Positions 10,741 to 23,384 of a stretch of DNA of 64,000 nt are shown piece after piece. Location of the stretch: contig CM055098.1 of the NCBI GenBank assembly GCA_029204225.1, positions 14,398,533-14,462,532 on the forward strand. Reading direction: 5' to 3'. Made by a program: the position numbers and the translations under genes. How positions within the stretch are numbered: position 1 is the first letter of the stretch; every line of letters starts with the position of its first letter. Source of the DNA: Diphasiastrum complanatum. Taxonomy: Eukaryota > Streptophyta > Lycopodiopsida > Lycopodiales > Lycopodiaceae. Below the pieces are notes generated by a model. It was not told the DNA's origin. It worked only from the letters and a program-made list of their open reading frames with translations, and ran no database searches.

Positions 10741-12060
10741 GCTACAAGAGGCTAAGAGCACAAGTGGAGGAGGACAAACAAGAAAACCTTGCAAAGGACG
10801 AGGAGGAAGATGAAGTAGATGTATTCTTGATGGCACTAACATCCTCACCAACAAGCAATAGCAATTCAAGTGACATTTGGTGGATCGACAGTGTGGCTAG
10901 CTCCCACATGTCTTGTGAAAAGGATTTTTTCTCAACCTTACACTCTTTCAATGATGCTAGAAAGTTAGTCTTTACTGCAAATGATGAAGAGTGTAGGATA
11001 GATGGTATTGGCACCATCTCTTTGTGTCTAGAATCCTCAAAATGCATGGATCTAGAAAATGTCCTTTATGTACCATCAATCACTAAGAATATGCTTAGTA
11101 TTGGTCTACTCTTAGAAAGTGGTTTGGATGTTGACTTTAAGCATGGTGTTTGTTTCATCTTTAAGAATGATGTTTGCATTTCAAAGGGATTTAAGCAAGG
11201 AAGATTATTTAAGTTGGAAGCTAGTGTTGCATTTGAGAGGGTGAGCTTGGCAAAGGAGGAGATCACTCAAGTGGAGATCTTGGCAAAGTGTGATCTTGCT
11301 TGCATTGAGGAGGAGCATCAAAAGGAGGAAGATCTTGAGGATCAGCCTCAAAGCATGAGAGTTCCAAGGGAGTCCTCAATGACAATGGCTGAGTCATCAA
11401 ATTGCATGCAAATTGTCCATTCAAGTGTGCATCTTTCAAGGGTGGTGAGCATTGGAGAGTCTACTATCTTTGAGTACTTTTTGGAAAGTATTAGTAGACA
11501 TGAGGTGACTTGTTTTTTACCTTTAAGATTCATGGTGTTTATTACTTTTTATGACAAGACAATGAAATGGGATGCTTTGAAATCTACATTTGTTGTTGAT
11601 AAAGCAATTTCATTGGATAACTATTTTTGTAATAGTTTGAATAGAGTCATAAAAGATGAAACATCATTTGCTTTGGAAATCCTTGTGTCCACATGCTTTG
11701 CGCATGATCATTCCAATGTAAGGACCAAAGATTATCCTATTTCAATGATAGGAATAATGGTAGTGTTTTGCTCTTCAAGTAGAGATTGTAGAATCTACTT
11801 GTTTTCAACCAAAGAATTTGTCAATGGTGGAAATGTGATCTTTCAAGAGTGGAAGATTTGTAAACTTGAAGAAGCACCTTTGGATCAACACCTTATTCAA
11901 TTTATTAATGTTTTGGAGTCAAGTCAAGTGGAGGATCAGGCTTAAGACCCGAGGACTCCAAGAAGAACTTTGAGTATCAAGCTGGAGCCATCTAGGCTCA
12001 ATCATATGGATCCAGGAAGGCAAGTTGTCTTTGGAAACATTATGTATGCACTTAATTGTT
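10741..12060 (+). pseudogene. Protease-containing 393-codon ORF of D2, integrase and RT missing
   Basis: The ORF from 10764 to 11945 is uninterrupted. It has the protease motif with the catalytic glycine changed (IDSVASSHMS instead of DSGAS), ENVLYVPSITKNMLSIGLL, a GVCFIFKNDV segment and an acidic linker. The C-terminal part, with CFAHDHSNV and VIFQEWK, resembles the last part of a copia integrase. HHCC zinc, DD35E and RT domains are all absent without breaking the frame. After the stop, homology to D1 continues to about 12060. The intact frame in a copy whose gag is broken is notable; D1 is open over only 268 codons. Confidence 0.7.
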
Positions 12061-13090
12061 TAATTGATGTATCTTCAAGTGCACAAAATGTCTCGGAATC
12101 CATGGCTTGGCATGATGTATAGTTTTTGGAGTGTGCTACATGTATATAGACACATTCATTAGAGAAAATATGGGCCCAAAGAGGGCCCTATAAGAAATGC
12201 CATGTAGGAGAGAGAAAAATAACTATAAAGTAATTATAATATCATTTTCTAACTTCTTTACGCATCTGCCCGCACTACTTTCCATGTAAATGAATGAACC
12301 TTAGTTTAGTCACATCAAACTTCACTGGTGTTTAACCATAGTTAAGATATAATTTTTTAAAATGTTAAAATATTCCCTCCCAATAGTTGGGAACACTCAA
12401 AAATTTGAATTAGGAGTGACATTTCTGAAAAAAGCCTACGCCATCTCTATCTCCAGCAGAGTCGTTAGCGCCATCTCCAGCTTTGTTATTGTCATTGTGT
12501 TGTTTGTTACTATACTACTATACTGATGACAAAGCTTTATCATCTTCATGTGGATCTGTCACCAGGATATGCTCCACTCAGGACGAGAAATTCAAAGCAA
12601 CCCAAATTGTCAACTTCTGATATGGTCCGTGTTGACATCTTCAGAGCCTATAGAATCTGTTAACTAGTTTTTCTTTGTTTCTTTCTTCTTCTGCCTATCA
12701 GCAGAGACTGTGGGCACTTCTTGAGATTACCTTTCTTGTTGTAAGGCCCAGATTAGGCAGAATGGCCAAATAATCATTGTAGTATTGTCCTGCCTGTCAG
12801 AGGACATTCGGATGGGTCACTCTTGAACTGAATGCACTTGCATAATCAACCAAAATGCAAGCCAATGCGTTCAACAAATGATCTATATTACTGCTCAGTT
12901 GAACAACGATGAATTCCTACTTTTACTTTGCTGCAAAATGAACTAAAATTAGATCCTACACTACTTTACTTGCATAATTTGACAAAACAAGAAACAAGAA
13001 CTTTACAGCATTTTAGGAGTCCAAGAATCAAGAAACCAACCAGTCTTTTGATTCTTAGACACCCCAAGAACATCAAGAAGTACACCTAGT
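12061..13090. other. Unassigned non-coding region
   Basis: This is mixed AT-rich DNA right of the D2 coding end. No LTR, ORF or repeat shared with the rest of the window is visible to me. A GGGCCCAAAGAGGGCCC palindrome-like stretch lies at 12170-12186. Confidence 0.3.
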
Positions 13091-13099
13091 GGCCTCCAT

Positions 13100-14933
13100 A
13101 AGAGAGTGGGGGAGTGATGCATTCAAGGCTCTCTTCCAAAACTAGCCAAGATGCCATTTTTGTCAAAGGCTAGGGAGGCCATTCAAGTTTTCCCTTTTGT
13201 ACATCCTAGAAGCCCAAAATGTCAATGGCTAGTGGGTGTACCTTCCAATTTTTATAGCCTCCAAGGTGTTTCGGCATTTAATATCCAAATTTTGGGTGAG
13301 GCCCTTTTTCGACCCCTATTTTTAGTAGGCGGCCTTCATTTTTTCTTTGAGTACTTTCGTTTTTGGCCTTTCTTCGATTTTTCAAGGGCCGTACGCCTAT
13401 TACTCATTTGTCTGGATTTTTGGCTGGGTAACCACTTGGCCCGCATATTTCGTTAATTGCCCAAACTTTGCCGTTAGGGTTTTCCTGACTCCTTGACACT
13501 GAATCCATATTTCCCGGTCCCATTTTGACCCGAAACTTTTCTTTCTCGGTTTTTTCTTCTGTGGTTGACTTTTTCGGCATTCACGACTAGGGCTCCCACG
13601 ACAACACGATTTCCCTGAAAAATACACTGAGTGATCATATATTAGTAAAAATGGACTCACTACATGGTGAGATTTTAGCACGGTCATACCGGCTATTTTT
13701 TACACTGGCCATTTTTTGAAAAAGCCGTAAAATATTTACCGGCCATTTCTAAGGCCGCAAAATTTGCTATAGCCTCATTTAGAACGGGCTGGGACCCAAT
13801 TCTAGGTGGACCGGCACTTTTGGCTCGGTCTTACAAAACTTGACCACAAAATATTTTTGACGATTTTTTCGAAAGTCAGTTTCTTACTTTTAAACTGTGT
13901 CTAGCCACTTCAGGACGGGCTGGGACCCAATTCTAAGGCAAATTTGTACCGAACATGCCGGTTTTTTCAATTATTGCAAAATTAAACTTCAATATTAGCC
14001 CGATTTTTTGTGTGGAAATATCGGCTAACATTGGCGACTACCACTAGGTAGTATGGTCCCCATACGGCGGACCCAGAGTCTCTGGTTTCGCAGACCAGCT
14101 CCTGGTGGTGGATCAAGTTTAGTGGGCTCAGCACCCTTGCTAGGTGATGCTAACCACAGTGAGTTGGTAGGATGTCTTCAACAGCTTCCTACCCAAAGGC
14201 CGTCGATTTTGCCCTTAGGATCCATCTGCAACCGGATTGGATTTAACCACAACATCTTTGAACAGTTTGGTGTCTTCATACCTGCAAAAACCCACCTGTG
14301 ACCTAAATGGCAAATGCTCCCAATTCTATCAGATGTAAGGCGATGCCCACTTTCAGACCCATGCATGGAGGGATATGCAAATGCAAATCTTAGGATTGGA
14401 GATGGGATGATATGGATGCAAGTCATCAGTATTGTGTCTAACACCATGTCATTGATGTGTGTGTGAATGCATACGCAATGAGGCTTTAGTGCCCCAACTC
14501 TGAAACCGGTCCAGACTGATGATTATCAATTCCTTTTTTGTTTAGACATTCAACTTATACTCTCTAAGAACGAATTCATCAGGGAATAACCATCTAGTCT
14601 CCTCTCTGTACTGACTCTTCTCTCAAACCCTATATTCTGACAGTAGTCCATGTAGGACAACTTACTGTCCTAAGATCCAATACACAAGATGCTATGAAGT
14701 ATTGGTTTTCCACTAGTCTATGGAATCAATTAGGAAAATCGTCCTCACCTCTTATGGATGTGCAAGGCGTCACCTGTCCTCACAAATTGGTTCGAGATCT
14801 GATACATACAGTTGAAGTCTTCTTTTTTTCTCTTACTTTTCTCTCAGTTTTTCTTTCTCTCTTTTTTTAGTTTTTTTTTTTTTTATATATATATATTTTT
14901 CTTCTGTGTCTTACCCATTGGGCGATGGAGTCA
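13100..14933 (-). repeat. Probable 3' LTR region of the Tat-like gypsy element
   Basis: A purine-rich tract (GTGGGGTGGGGAG) followed by TGACTCCATCG at 14933 on the minus strand looks like a polypurine tract and LTR start. The right-to-left LTR end is not defined and 13100 is only a guess. Inside, a direct repeat of CGGGCTGGGACCCAATTCTA occurs at 13785 and 13916, and a T-rich/(TA)n run lies at 14860-14897. No 5' LTR is in the window because the element is cut at 19375. Confidence 0.4.
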
Positions 14934-15129
14934 CTCCCCACCCCACTGCACTGTTTTTGTTCCCACTTTTTCCTTTCTCAACCCCCCCTCAACTATGCGT
15001 CTATACAATCATTTATGCCCATAGAAGTTAGCAAATGTCCAAATGCAGCTCAGAGTTTTTATAGAGATGCAATAAATATGTATGCATAGAAAACTGAGAC
15101 TTGCAACAGATGCTCACCATATCTAGTCT

Positions 15130-16200
15130 AGTGTATGATGCATAATAGTGAGGTGGGTTGTTACAGTGCATTCCTGCACATTTTCGTCCGTTGGTTTTTC
15201 AACTCCTCGGTGTAATTGGGGTCCACTTCTACCACATCCACAAGGGCTGGATCGGCACCTTCTAGGAACTTAAAATAAAACATCTCATAGTGTTTTGCGT
15301 TCTCTGGAAGTTCTGTAACGCATCCGCAAGTACAATGCTAGGTCTGCTCCTGACTCCATGGACTCATTGGGGTTGTACCACCATTTGGTAAGGTGAATCC
15401 TGGTGGGTTTAGTCTTAGCGCCCCAAGGTTGTACTAACCAATTCTGCAGGCAGTAGGCATAGTGGCCGGCCAATCTAATGATATCATCTTTCTGGTGCGC
15501 GGCAATAACCGAGAACCTACATAAGCTCTCGCAGGAATATTTGTAGTTTTCAAAACTACCTGGGATGAGTGGCCATGTGAATCTGAGGGCGGAACTTGTG
15601 GATGGTCGTAGCTCAAAAACCTAGATATCTAGAGGAAACTCCATGGGCGGTAGATATAAGCTGTAAGCATCAAAATTTTTGTAGAACAGACTGTCCGACA
15701 AAATTTCCTTGCGGTGCACAGGGTAAGCGGGTAAATGGTTGCGGGAACTCTGAGGCCTAATTGGTCCTCTTGTAGCTTCTTTTCTCTGATACTCATGTAA
15801 CTGCCTAGCTAGCATGGCTACGGTAGTTTCGGTTGCAGCTAGTTCCACCTTGGTGTTGGCTAGGATCTTTTCCTGCCCTTTATAGCCCTCCCTATGGCTT
15901 ATCTGTCGTCTTTTACTAGCCTCCTTGAGGTCATTGTACTTTTGCTGCCAGGTATCTCGCTCCTTATTGGTGCTAACCAGCTAGTCAGTGGCTCTGATTC
16001 GTAGGTTCTTTTGTTTCTTCAATTCTTCTTTCAGACGTTGAATTTCTATGTCAATCCTTTGTCCTTCCTTTGGTATGAACTTCATCAGTTTTCTATGGCG
16101 TTGCTCGGGTTGATTACTGCTCTGTGGGTCTTCCATTCTCTTTTCAGTAGTGAATTCCATCACCTGTGTTTTAGCATTTATATACTTGAACATACAATGT
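15130..16200 (-). pseudogene. Extra coiled-coil ORF downstream of pol in the Tat-like element
   Basis: Reading from 16193 leftwards: ORFs at 16193-15984, 15848-15624, 15616-15437 and 15473-15288, broken by a few stops and frame changes, add up to about 300 codons. The first part (IDIEIQRLKEELKKQKNL, then TWQQKYNDLKEASK) is charged and heptad-like. The second has DIIRLAGHYAYCLQNWL and IHLTKWWYNPNE. It resembles no retroviral domain. Plant Ogre/Tat elements are known to carry extra ORFs, but those I recall lie upstream of gag. Function unknown. Confidence 0.5.
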
Positions 16201-16479
16201 ATTGAATGTACAAAAAATCTTTAAGTTGTACACCCCTCTCCCCTTCCGTGTGTATCTATCAGGTTCATGCTAGGGCAGAGTTTTACTATGTACTTAGGTC
16301 GTGTGCATTAACCCATGGGTTATGCTACTATGGTGTGACCTAAAACAAGATCTAGATAGTTCATGGCTCATTAACTGATGTAATTGGACTAGGAGTTGGG
16401 GATTCTCTAGACCCACTTGGTTTATCAGACTTCTGATCCACCGAACTCGATACCATGCTTGGGCTTTTAGGATTGTCCA

Positions 16480-16968
16480 TAGCTCCGCAGCAATGGTTAT
16501 GGGCGAAAAGACTACCCTACCTGGCTCACATTGCCAGTAATGATCATGGTTGTAGGCTATCGCAGCTAGATTATCAACACGTTGGTTTTGTGCTCATGGA
16601 ATTTGCATCCATTCGATGTGAGAAAACTCTCTAGTGTATTCGTTGATGGCATTTGCATAGGCCTGTCAGATCCTGCTTTTGAGTCGGTATACGCCAGTCA
16701 TACCTCGGATTAGGAGTTGTGAACCCCCCATAATTCAGAGGTTGCCTATAGTTTGCGCAACTCGCATGGTCATTTGTAGACCGATTAGAAGGGCTTTGCA
16801 TTCGACAGTGTTGTTCGTGAATCCTTTCCCTAATAGGACTCCTATACTGGCTACTTTAGTCCCATTGGGATTCTGCAATACTGCTCCTATGGCACCTTCT
16901 CTATTTGAATGTCTGCAGGCTCCATCTACCTTCAACATATATGTCCCAAGTTCCTGGGTGAGTTCCAT
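16480..16968 (-). pseudogene. Second (archaeal-type) RNase H domain of the Tat-like element
   Basis: A new ATG at 16968 opens MELTQELGTYMLKVDGACRH, then GAIGAVLQNPNGTKVASIG and NNTVECKALLIGLQM, the plant-type RNase H fold: D in VDGA, E in VECKA. The next catalytic position is GGSQLLI where D is expected. After a stop it runs on through SRILQAYANAIN-like and AQNQRVDNLAAIA (last Asp). Such an additional RNase H marks the Tat lineage of Ty3/gypsy. It sits about 220 bp downstream of the integrase stop. Confidence 0.75.
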
Positions 16969-17188
16969 ATCACAGCAATAATCTTTTTGTATTTTATTTG
17001 ATTTTATGAATTTTTGTTTTGGTTTTTCGCACCCTTCCGTTCAACGTATATGTACAAGGTCACTAGGGCTACTTTTGACTCTCTGAGTGTTCCCAGTATT
17101 TGTGATGCTTCTAGGTCATTCACTCCGATACCTGAACAGGTGAACAGAAAAAGGTGTTACATACTGTATAGGTGACTTCGGCTTCTCT

Positions 17189-18463
17189 TTAACTACAGTA
17201 AGCTTTTATCTTGTTTATGTTGGTTCGGTGCTTAAAAATTTCACCGTTCAACTCGGCTAGCTTAACCGTGTTATTTTCATATAGTTTCACTATTATATAT
17301 GGACCGTTCCGACATGGCCCCAACTTTTGAGGCGTCAGCTCGTGTCTAGCGTCGTAGAACAACACTAACTGCCCCCGCCTGAACTGGTAATCACGCATGT
17401 TCCTATCATGAATTTCCTTCATGCATCTTTTGTGGGTTTCTTGGTGATTTAGGACAGCTATTCGGTGCTCGTCCAGGTCTTGTAAAGTGTCCAGTTGGTG
17501 CTGTATTGATTCTTTCTCTCCTAGATCGTGCTTCATGGCAAACCGCAAGCATGGGAGCTCTATTTATATTGGCAGTACACATTTTTGGCCATACACTAGA
17601 AAAACGGGTGTGTGGTTGGTATTGGTCTTATAGGTGGCATTATATGCCCACAATGCCGAATACAATTTTTTGTCCCAATCCCTTTGTCGGTCTGATACGG
17701 TTTTCCTTAGGATTCCTACCAGTTGTTTGTTCGTGCTTTCAGCCTGACCGTTGGCTTGCGGGTGGTAGGGTTTGCTTTTCCGATGCTTGATCGTCAACTG
17801 ATCGGTCAAAGCCTTGATAATTTTGTTTAAGAAATGGGTACCCCTGTCAGAGATGAGTTCTATGGGTGTACCGAACTAGCCTTTCACCTGTTCTAGTAAG
17901 AACCAGACAGTTTCTTTTGCATTGTCTTTGGCCACAGCCCGTGCCTCGGCCCACTTTGTGAAATAGTCAGTGGCCTCTATGATATAATGTTTCCGGCTAG
18001 ATGAAGCTGGGTGTATTGGGCCAATGAAGTCGATGCCCCATTTTTCAAAGGAGAGACATGTCTGTATTGGAACTAAAGATGGCACCCTATTATCCGTCTT
18101 GTCAACTCGTTGACAGGTGTCACAGTTCCGGGCATGTAAATGAGCATCTTGGAATAGTGTCGGCCACCAGTAACCCGCCCTCAGAATTTTCTGCCCTGTG
18201 AGTTGGTCGGCAAAGTGGCCCCCACAGGTAGAATCGTGACACTCCTCTAGTATAAATTTGGCTTCTTCAGGAGTGACGCATCTTCGATACAACCCTTCTA
18301 CACCTCGTCTGTACAATGTGCCCCCTATTAAGACGAACTTTAGGTCTTGTAGACGTAGCTTTCGTTTTTCTGAAATCGTCATACTGCTGGGTGTCTCTAG
18401 TGTGGATAGGTAGGTTGCTAAAGCTGTATACCACTCAGGAATTGTGTCAACGTCTACCCTCAA
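17189..18463 (-). pseudogene. Ty3/gypsy integrase of the Tat-like element
   Basis: The minus strand carries an HHCC zinc domain (ECHDSTCGGHF ... CDTCQR), then the core: GIDFIGP (first Asp), ISDRGTHF (second Asp) and NGQAESTN (Glu). A C-terminal segment (RRGQLVLFYDARH, LGPCRNGPYIIVK) ends in TAG at 17189. It is broken by a stop after LLEQVKG and by others near 17560. In the intact element this enzyme would insert the cDNA into the host chromosome. Confidence 0.9.
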
Positions 18464-19375
18464 AAGTTCTCTTAAGTGATCAGTCTCCCACTCATCGTCT
18501 ATCTCAGTAACCCCTCCCAGCTCGCAAATACAATCGTTTAGTCCCTACAGTTTAGGCGACTTGCTTTGGAGGGTGTAATCAAACTTTTGAAGGGAGATTA
18601 TCCACTTCATTAAGCACTCAGGAGGTTCTAGTTTATTCATCATCAAGGTGACTGCAGTACTCTTGGTAGAGAAAGTCACTTTCCGATGCAATAGGTAATG
18701 CCTTAGTTTGGTGGCAGCGTAAGCTATCCCCAAACAAATTTTCTCAGCCTTACTATAATTAAGTTCGGCTTTGTTCAGTTTTCTCCCTATAAAAATAATA
18801 GGGTGATATTTTTTGTCCCAAATCTGGGCCAGACAACAGTTTATGCACGTGTCCGTGGTGCTCGTGAAAACGAAGAACTCCCTGTCGTACATAGGTGGTT
18901 TCAATATTGGAGCGTTAGCCAAAGCTATTTTTAATTCCTGGAAAGTCTTCTCACATGCCTCGTCCCAGGTCCACTCCACGTTGGTTTTCAATAAGCCAGT
19001 CATCTGGTAAGTACGTGTGGCATAGGCCATCAAATATCTTTTGTAATAACCGCTCGAGCCTAAGAAGGTCTGAAGTTGGGACACCGTAGTTGATGCCATC
19101 ATGGCTAGAAGTAGCTATTTTTTCTGGATCAGTTGCCATGCCGTACTTGCTAATGACATGTCCTAACAGTACCCCGTAAGGAACTCCGAATAGGCACTCG
19201 TTAGCATTCAAGGCTATACAGATTACTATGCACTTCTGAAAACACTTCTCTAGCATGGTAAGATGTTATGTGACGGTGGTTGCCCCACAGAGGTCATCTA
19301 TAAAAATTTTGAGGTTTTCGTCTAAGATATCAACGAAGTGCTTGTTCATAAACCTCTGATAGATTCCAGGGGCAT
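18464..19375 (-). pseudogene. Ty3/gypsy reverse transcriptase C-terminus and RNase H of the Tat-like element
   Basis: From the right edge: NAPGIYQRFMN, then IFIDDL (RT active-site variant FIDDL), LFGVPYGVLLGHVIS, FLGSSGYYKRYL-type thumb, and an RNase H part with EFFVFTSTTD, GRKLNKAELNYSKAEKICL and RHYLLHRKV. Stops occur near 19265 and 18548. The element is cut at about 19375, exactly where element A begins, so gag, protease and most of RT are missing. Confidence 0.85.
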
Positions 19376-20400
19376 TTGACATATAATATTCTCTCAAAAG
19401 TTCCTAAGACTTTTGAGAAAGCTATCTCTAGGGCAGTTGCTATAGAACATGCTGATAAGATGATGACAGAAATAGAAGAACTTGATAAGAAGAGTTGGAT
19501 AGATAGATCCTTGGATGAATTTGATGTAGAAATCCCTTCCTACTATGCTACAGTATCATCTATTCCTAAAATTCGTACAGAAAATGAATTTTGTTATTCT
19601 GATGATCCTATTCAAACAAATCAGCTTTTTAAAATTAAAGAAAATATTATGGTGCAAGAAGGATGTAGTAAAAATGTTGAATATGACTATAAGATTGATC
19701 AATCGAATGAAATTACTGTTGTGATTGAAGAAAACAATTGTTGTGAAGATACTCAAGATGTGGTGCATTCCATTGATGTCTACCCGGAACTAATGGAGTC
19801 TTTATATAATGATAATGAAAAATTGGAAAATATATATGATGCTATAAATGATAAATATGCTATTGAGGAAGTAGAACAAGAAGGTCAATCAAATTTTGTT
19901 GATTCTAACTTGTTGCAAAGTCAATGTCTTTTGAAGGAAGAAATTATATCAAATGACATATGTATATCACAACCTGAAAGTCAAATATTACCATTATTAG
20001 AATGAAAATATTTTTAATAAATATATGGTAAATGAATCTTTGGATGTATTACCATATCAATATAGTATTATGCTATCATTTTTAATTATAATACTCTATC
20101 AAAATTTTATGAACTCAGAAAAATATAACTACATACGAGCATTAAAACCTCTAACTGACGAAATACTAAGAAAGCATGATAAGAGGTGGAGAAGTGATTA
20201 TAACTACAAAAGAGCTAAAGATATTCAAAATAAAGTCTATGAAAAAAATAGTGAATATCAAAGAAAGTCCGAAAAAATCAATGGTTTCAAATATTACAAG
20301 ATTATTTGTAATAATTGGTATAATATGATATTAAGTCATCATACATATGAGATGCTTCATGATAATTACCATAAGAAATATCCAAATAAATCGATATAAT
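19376..20400 (+). pseudogene. Gag of gag-only element A (5' truncated)
   Basis: The ORF at 19376-20005 matches the middle and end of the element B gag (KVPKTFEKAISRAVAIEHAD, then MVQEGCSKNVEYDYK) with few differences. Next, about 115 bp of unrelated AT-rich sequence replaces about 370 bp of B. The shared C-terminal part then resumes (RALKPLTDEILRKHDKRWR, SEKINGFKYYKIICNNW) and ends near 20397. The N-terminal capsid part is absent because the element is cut at 19375. No protease, RT or integrase follows. Confidence 0.75.
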
Positions 20401-22123
20401 TATGATGATGTAGATGTATATAATATGATAGTTTTTTCTTTTAAAAATACAACAAAAACAAAAAATCCTAAATTTGAAACAATATAAAAAGACCATTAGA
20501 AAAATATATCTATTCGAAATTGAAAATAAAAAGAAAAAGAAATCACATAAACGATGGCATGACAATGAGATTATTTAGAAAAATGACTATCATCCAAAGT
20601 TGTTACCTTGATCAACTAGACACATAATTTGGCGACATATTTTAATGAATGAGGATTAAGAAATTTACATATCAATGTGAACTTCATGTTTTAAATATAT
20701 ATGAGCAACCTATGAAGATATTGTTTTATTAGAATATACAATATGCAATGACAGTTTGAATGTAGGATCCAATACAATATCAAATATAGTGTGTGTTTAT
20801 GGATGAGATGTACAGATTTTAATGGTTATATTTTTACAAACTCAATTTGCCATATCTGTCAAATACCTATATTGTTTAAGCTTATAGTAAGGAAAAACTA
20901 GTGGTTCAACTACCATGAATTGAACAACTAACTTTAGTTTTATGACACAAATATGTGAGAGGCTATCTTGAGAAAGAGAAGGATATAATACACATCTTAG
21001 AAGGTGATACACTCTATATGAAGATTGGAGGTAAAATATCCACACACATTACAATTGCATCAATTAGACATAGTGGTGTATGCATCCATCTGATGAAAAA
21101 TCTGAGACCATGCATTTCATGTCTACTTCATTATGCATTGATCTGAAGATGGGATGAAATGTTCTAGTACCTGGGATGGGCATTTTTGCTGAATAGTGTC
21201 ATGAGGGTGGTATTGAGAGGAAATATGAAGATTTGGAATGGATAAAACCTTACCAGCGGGGAGGTGAGTGAAGAAAAAGAAAAGAAAACAAAAAAACCTA
21301 TTAATGATTATGGATCTATGTCGAAGACAACTGTTGCTGCTGAAGACCATCTTGGATCTTTTATTGAGAATATTTGTGAGATCTTTTGAGTGATGAGTGG
21401 AAAAGTGAGTGGAGAGAATATGGTGAGTGTTTTCTATTTTGTTGTTCATAAGGTCTTGACAATTATAATTTGATCATAGATTTTCTTTGGTAAGAATAGA
21501 AAATATTAGATCTCATTCAAAATCTATCTATGAGAGTAGAAATGTGAGGTATAGCATGAATATTTGCTTGAAAAAAAAAATCTACCTATTATTTAAGGGA
21601 GTGAATAGGTTTTAATGAGAATGAGATATATTCACAATGTGAATGACGAAGATCCAACTTTTAGAATAGGTTGCATTGCGCGCACTACATTATATGAAGA
21701 CCTAGACACAAAGCTGAGAAACTGCATTCATATCTTGTTACGACAATGAAGATTGCATCAACATTTCCCAGCAATGCATGGTTTTGATGATGGGCATTAC
21801 ATTATGATTTGATGGGAGTGGGAGCATATTTTATTCAGACATGGGTTGGATGTAATGCAGGATTTTTATTCTGGATAAAGACGATGTTGCTGAAAGATCT
21901 AAAGGTTTAATCAATGGCCTTTGGATTCATGTTGTTGAATAATAATGGTTAGCATCACACTATATTGTGTTTTGAGCCCATTAATTGACGAAGAAAACCT
22001 TGAAATGCTGAAAAGATGAAAAGATCGTAAGGCTAAATCAATGGCTTTATGATACAAAATCAAATGTCAAAGACTATTCCCTCTGTTTGTGGGGACGCTT
22101 CACATTTAAGTGGGAGGGAAACA
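20401..22123 (+). other. Non-coding 3' internal region of element A
   Basis: About 1.7 kb lies between the gag end and the LTR. It is colinear and inverted with 26239-27960 of element B (for example GACCATCTTGGATC at 21340 and its inverted match near 27010). It has no pol motif in any frame. It ends with GGGGACGCTTCACATTTAAG and a purine tract TGGGAGGGAAAC, the presumed polypurine tract. Confidence 0.7.
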
Positions 22124-23339
22124 TGTAGTGCATTTTTCTAGTCAAAATTTTAAAATTTCAGCAACTACAATCATTGATGCTGATTTTCTAGAAGAAAATG
22201 TGCGAGATGTATCTCATATGTGCAAAATCAGCTATTATGCCACTTTTTACTAATGTACGAATGTAGCTATGTTAAAGAGTAGCTATAAACTTCTATGGTA
22301 GGTTCAAATGTATCAAGTTGTCAAATGACAGTGATACCACAAGAATTAGAGCCATTTTTAAGACTTTATTATTTCTAGTAAGTTTGTTAAATAGCAATAA
22401 GCTATTTTTAGCAACACTCATAAGTGACTTTGATGGATGATAATATTGACAGTTGCTAAGTAGTTTTATTAAATGGCAATTTTTTGCCATATTGTAATGA
22501 TGAAATGTACTTTATATCATGATTAATAAAAGATGCCCAGGTACCTTTAAGGCACTGACTTAAGTTTCAAGGAAAGGTCCAAAGGCTAAGGGTCCTGCAA
22601 ACAACGACAAGCAAAGTTCAGTTCAAGACAAAGACAACAAACTAGTGAAAATACCCTTTTGAAGATTAAGGATGTCCTTGAATAATTAGGACCATGACCT
22701 TATCATAAGGTCCAAAAAGATTTCACAAAATAAAATATAGTTGGCAAGTTCAAAATCGTTCAAACAGTAATTAACCACAATCCATCAAAGATTATCGAAG
22801 AAAATTTGGAGTTCTAGATCAAATCAAGGATTTAGTAGCATTGCTTTACAATTGAAGGGGTTTTGGATAAAAATCGATGAATCCTTATCGATTGAGGACA
22901 CTGCAAAATATACCAGTCAAAATAAAGTTTTGCAGGTGAAAATGCTTATAAGACATTCAGGTGTCTTGGAAGAAAAGAATTGATGAGGTCAAAACAATGG
23001 GAATGACCGAAATATACTAGGATGATCAATTTCAAAATTATGTTGAGAGGCCAAACGCATATTCATGTGATGGTTTTCAAAATGAAACAAAGAAATGATG
23101 TGAAAGGTGTTATAAGCTTTATTGAAGGTCAATTTTGAAGAAAATACACTTCTTAAAGTAGTTGGAAGAGGTCCGTCCTACCATGGACTCTTCGATAATT
23201 CAGAGCCCACATATCCTTAATCGACACTTGTTAAATGGACTTGAAACTTTTTATCAAAATGAGTAAAGTCGAATTCCATGAAATGGATTCAATGGAAAGC
23301 CAAAAATGTCAATGGTGTTTGAACGTGGGAAGTTAGTAA

Positions 23340-23384
<45 letters not shown>

